In this document: in pieces, positions 39,279 through 39,466 of the stretch
Numbering within the stretch: position 1 is the first letter of the stretch
Layout of the letters: every line of letters starts with the position of its first letter
NCBI GenBank assembly: GCA_029266415.1
Contig: JAQSWW010000016.1
Span: 1-39,466 of the forward strand
Direction: 5' to 3'
Length of the DNA: 39,466 nucleotides
DNA from: Actinomycetospora sp.
GTDB lineage: Bacteria > Actinomycetota > Actinomycetes > Mycobacteriales > Pseudonocardiaceae
Notes under the pieces: model-generated
What the model saw: only the letters and a program-made list of their open reading frames with translations
What the model was told of the DNA's origin: nothing
Database searches by the model: none
Position numbers and translations under genes: made by a program

Positions 39279-39466
39279 TCAGACCACCCGGCGCTGTCGA
39301 CCGCCCGGAGCGGCGGCTCGCGCGCCGCCCCAGCGCCAGGCGCTGTCGGCGAGCAGGCCGAGCAGGATCACGCCGGACAGGACGAGGCTGGAGCCGGTGC
39401 CCACGCCGCCGAACGGGAGCGAGGGCACTGCCATCCACACGACGCCGGCGACGACCAGCGCCAGCC
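39279..39466 (-). CDS. C-terminus of a membrane protein (partial)
   Basis: Reading minus from the right edge, about 62 codons encode two hydrophobic stretches (LALVVAGVVWMAVPSLPFGG; SLVLSGVILLGLLADSAWRW) and a basic tail RQRRVV before the stop at 39281-39279. The start lies beyond the window. The family cannot be recognised from this piece. Confidence 0.65.
   Translation of the reverse strand, partial: LALVVAGVVWMAVPSLPFGGVGTGSSLVLSGVILLGLLADSAWRWGGARAAAPGGRQRRVV

Overview
This is a very GC-rich chromosomal window with strong G/C bias at third codon positions, frequent GTG starts and many ATGA/GTGA overlaps. The gene families are typical of Actinomycetota: WS/DGAT wax-ester synthase, F420-dependent LLM and PPOX oxidoreductases, DUF427, DUF2277, DUF3040, CGNR and PucR regulators, and many TetR regulators. 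A free-living actinomycete, possibly of the Pseudonocardiales, is my inference. No rRNA, tRNA, CRISPR array, prophage or intact insertion sequence was seen.

Layout. 1-2900: an ECF sigma factor with a coupled membrane protein that runs off the left edge, behind a SnoaL-like protein, a 54-aa protein and a DUF427 protein. Two matching promoter-like motifs here suggest a sigma autoregulon. 3070-7100: a wax-ester synthase, a xylose isomerase gene damaged by an internal deletion plus frameshift, a small zinc-ribbon protein, a cis-CaaD-like tautomerase, and a scar holding remnants of a PaaI thioesterase and an SDR. 7100-11700: a CGNR regulator, a Usp-Usp-GreA fusion, a DUF3040 protein, a PucR regulator and a small membrane protein coupled to a Usp C-terminal remnant. 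11790-16000: a methyltransferase and a serine hydrolase that converge on a shared palindrome, then a divergent TetR / LLM F420-oxidoreductase pair with a candidate operator. 16000-20380: two TetR genes, two flavin/F420 split-barrel proteins, a SnoaL-like protein, a six-TM protein, a broken thioesterase and a molybdopterin oxidoreductase, with clear palindromic operators. 20370-26630: acetoacetyl-CoA synthetase divergent from a dihydroxyacetone kinase operon (dhaK-dhaL-dhaM), where DhaM carries EIIA, HPr and a full-length enzyme I in one chain. 26620-33560: an alpha/beta hydrolase, a glutamate-synthase-like FMN/Fe-S protein, an unusual HEAT plus alpha/beta-hydrolase gene pair, and the HrpB helicase. 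33600-39466: a small unknown protein divergent from a BLUF blue-light receptor, an acyl-CoA synthetase, DUF2277, LapA-domain, multi-TM and two-pore-helix ion channel proteins, and a truncated membrane protein.

Common themes are acyl-CoA and lipid metabolism (WS/DGAT, AacS, acyl-CoA synthetase, thioesterase remnants), redox chemistry under TetR control, and stress or light sensing (ECF sigma, Usp-GreA, BLUF). The left half is unusually rich in gene remnants (xylA, two thioesterases, an SDR and a Usp), pointing to local gene decay or, for the single-base lesions, sequence error.
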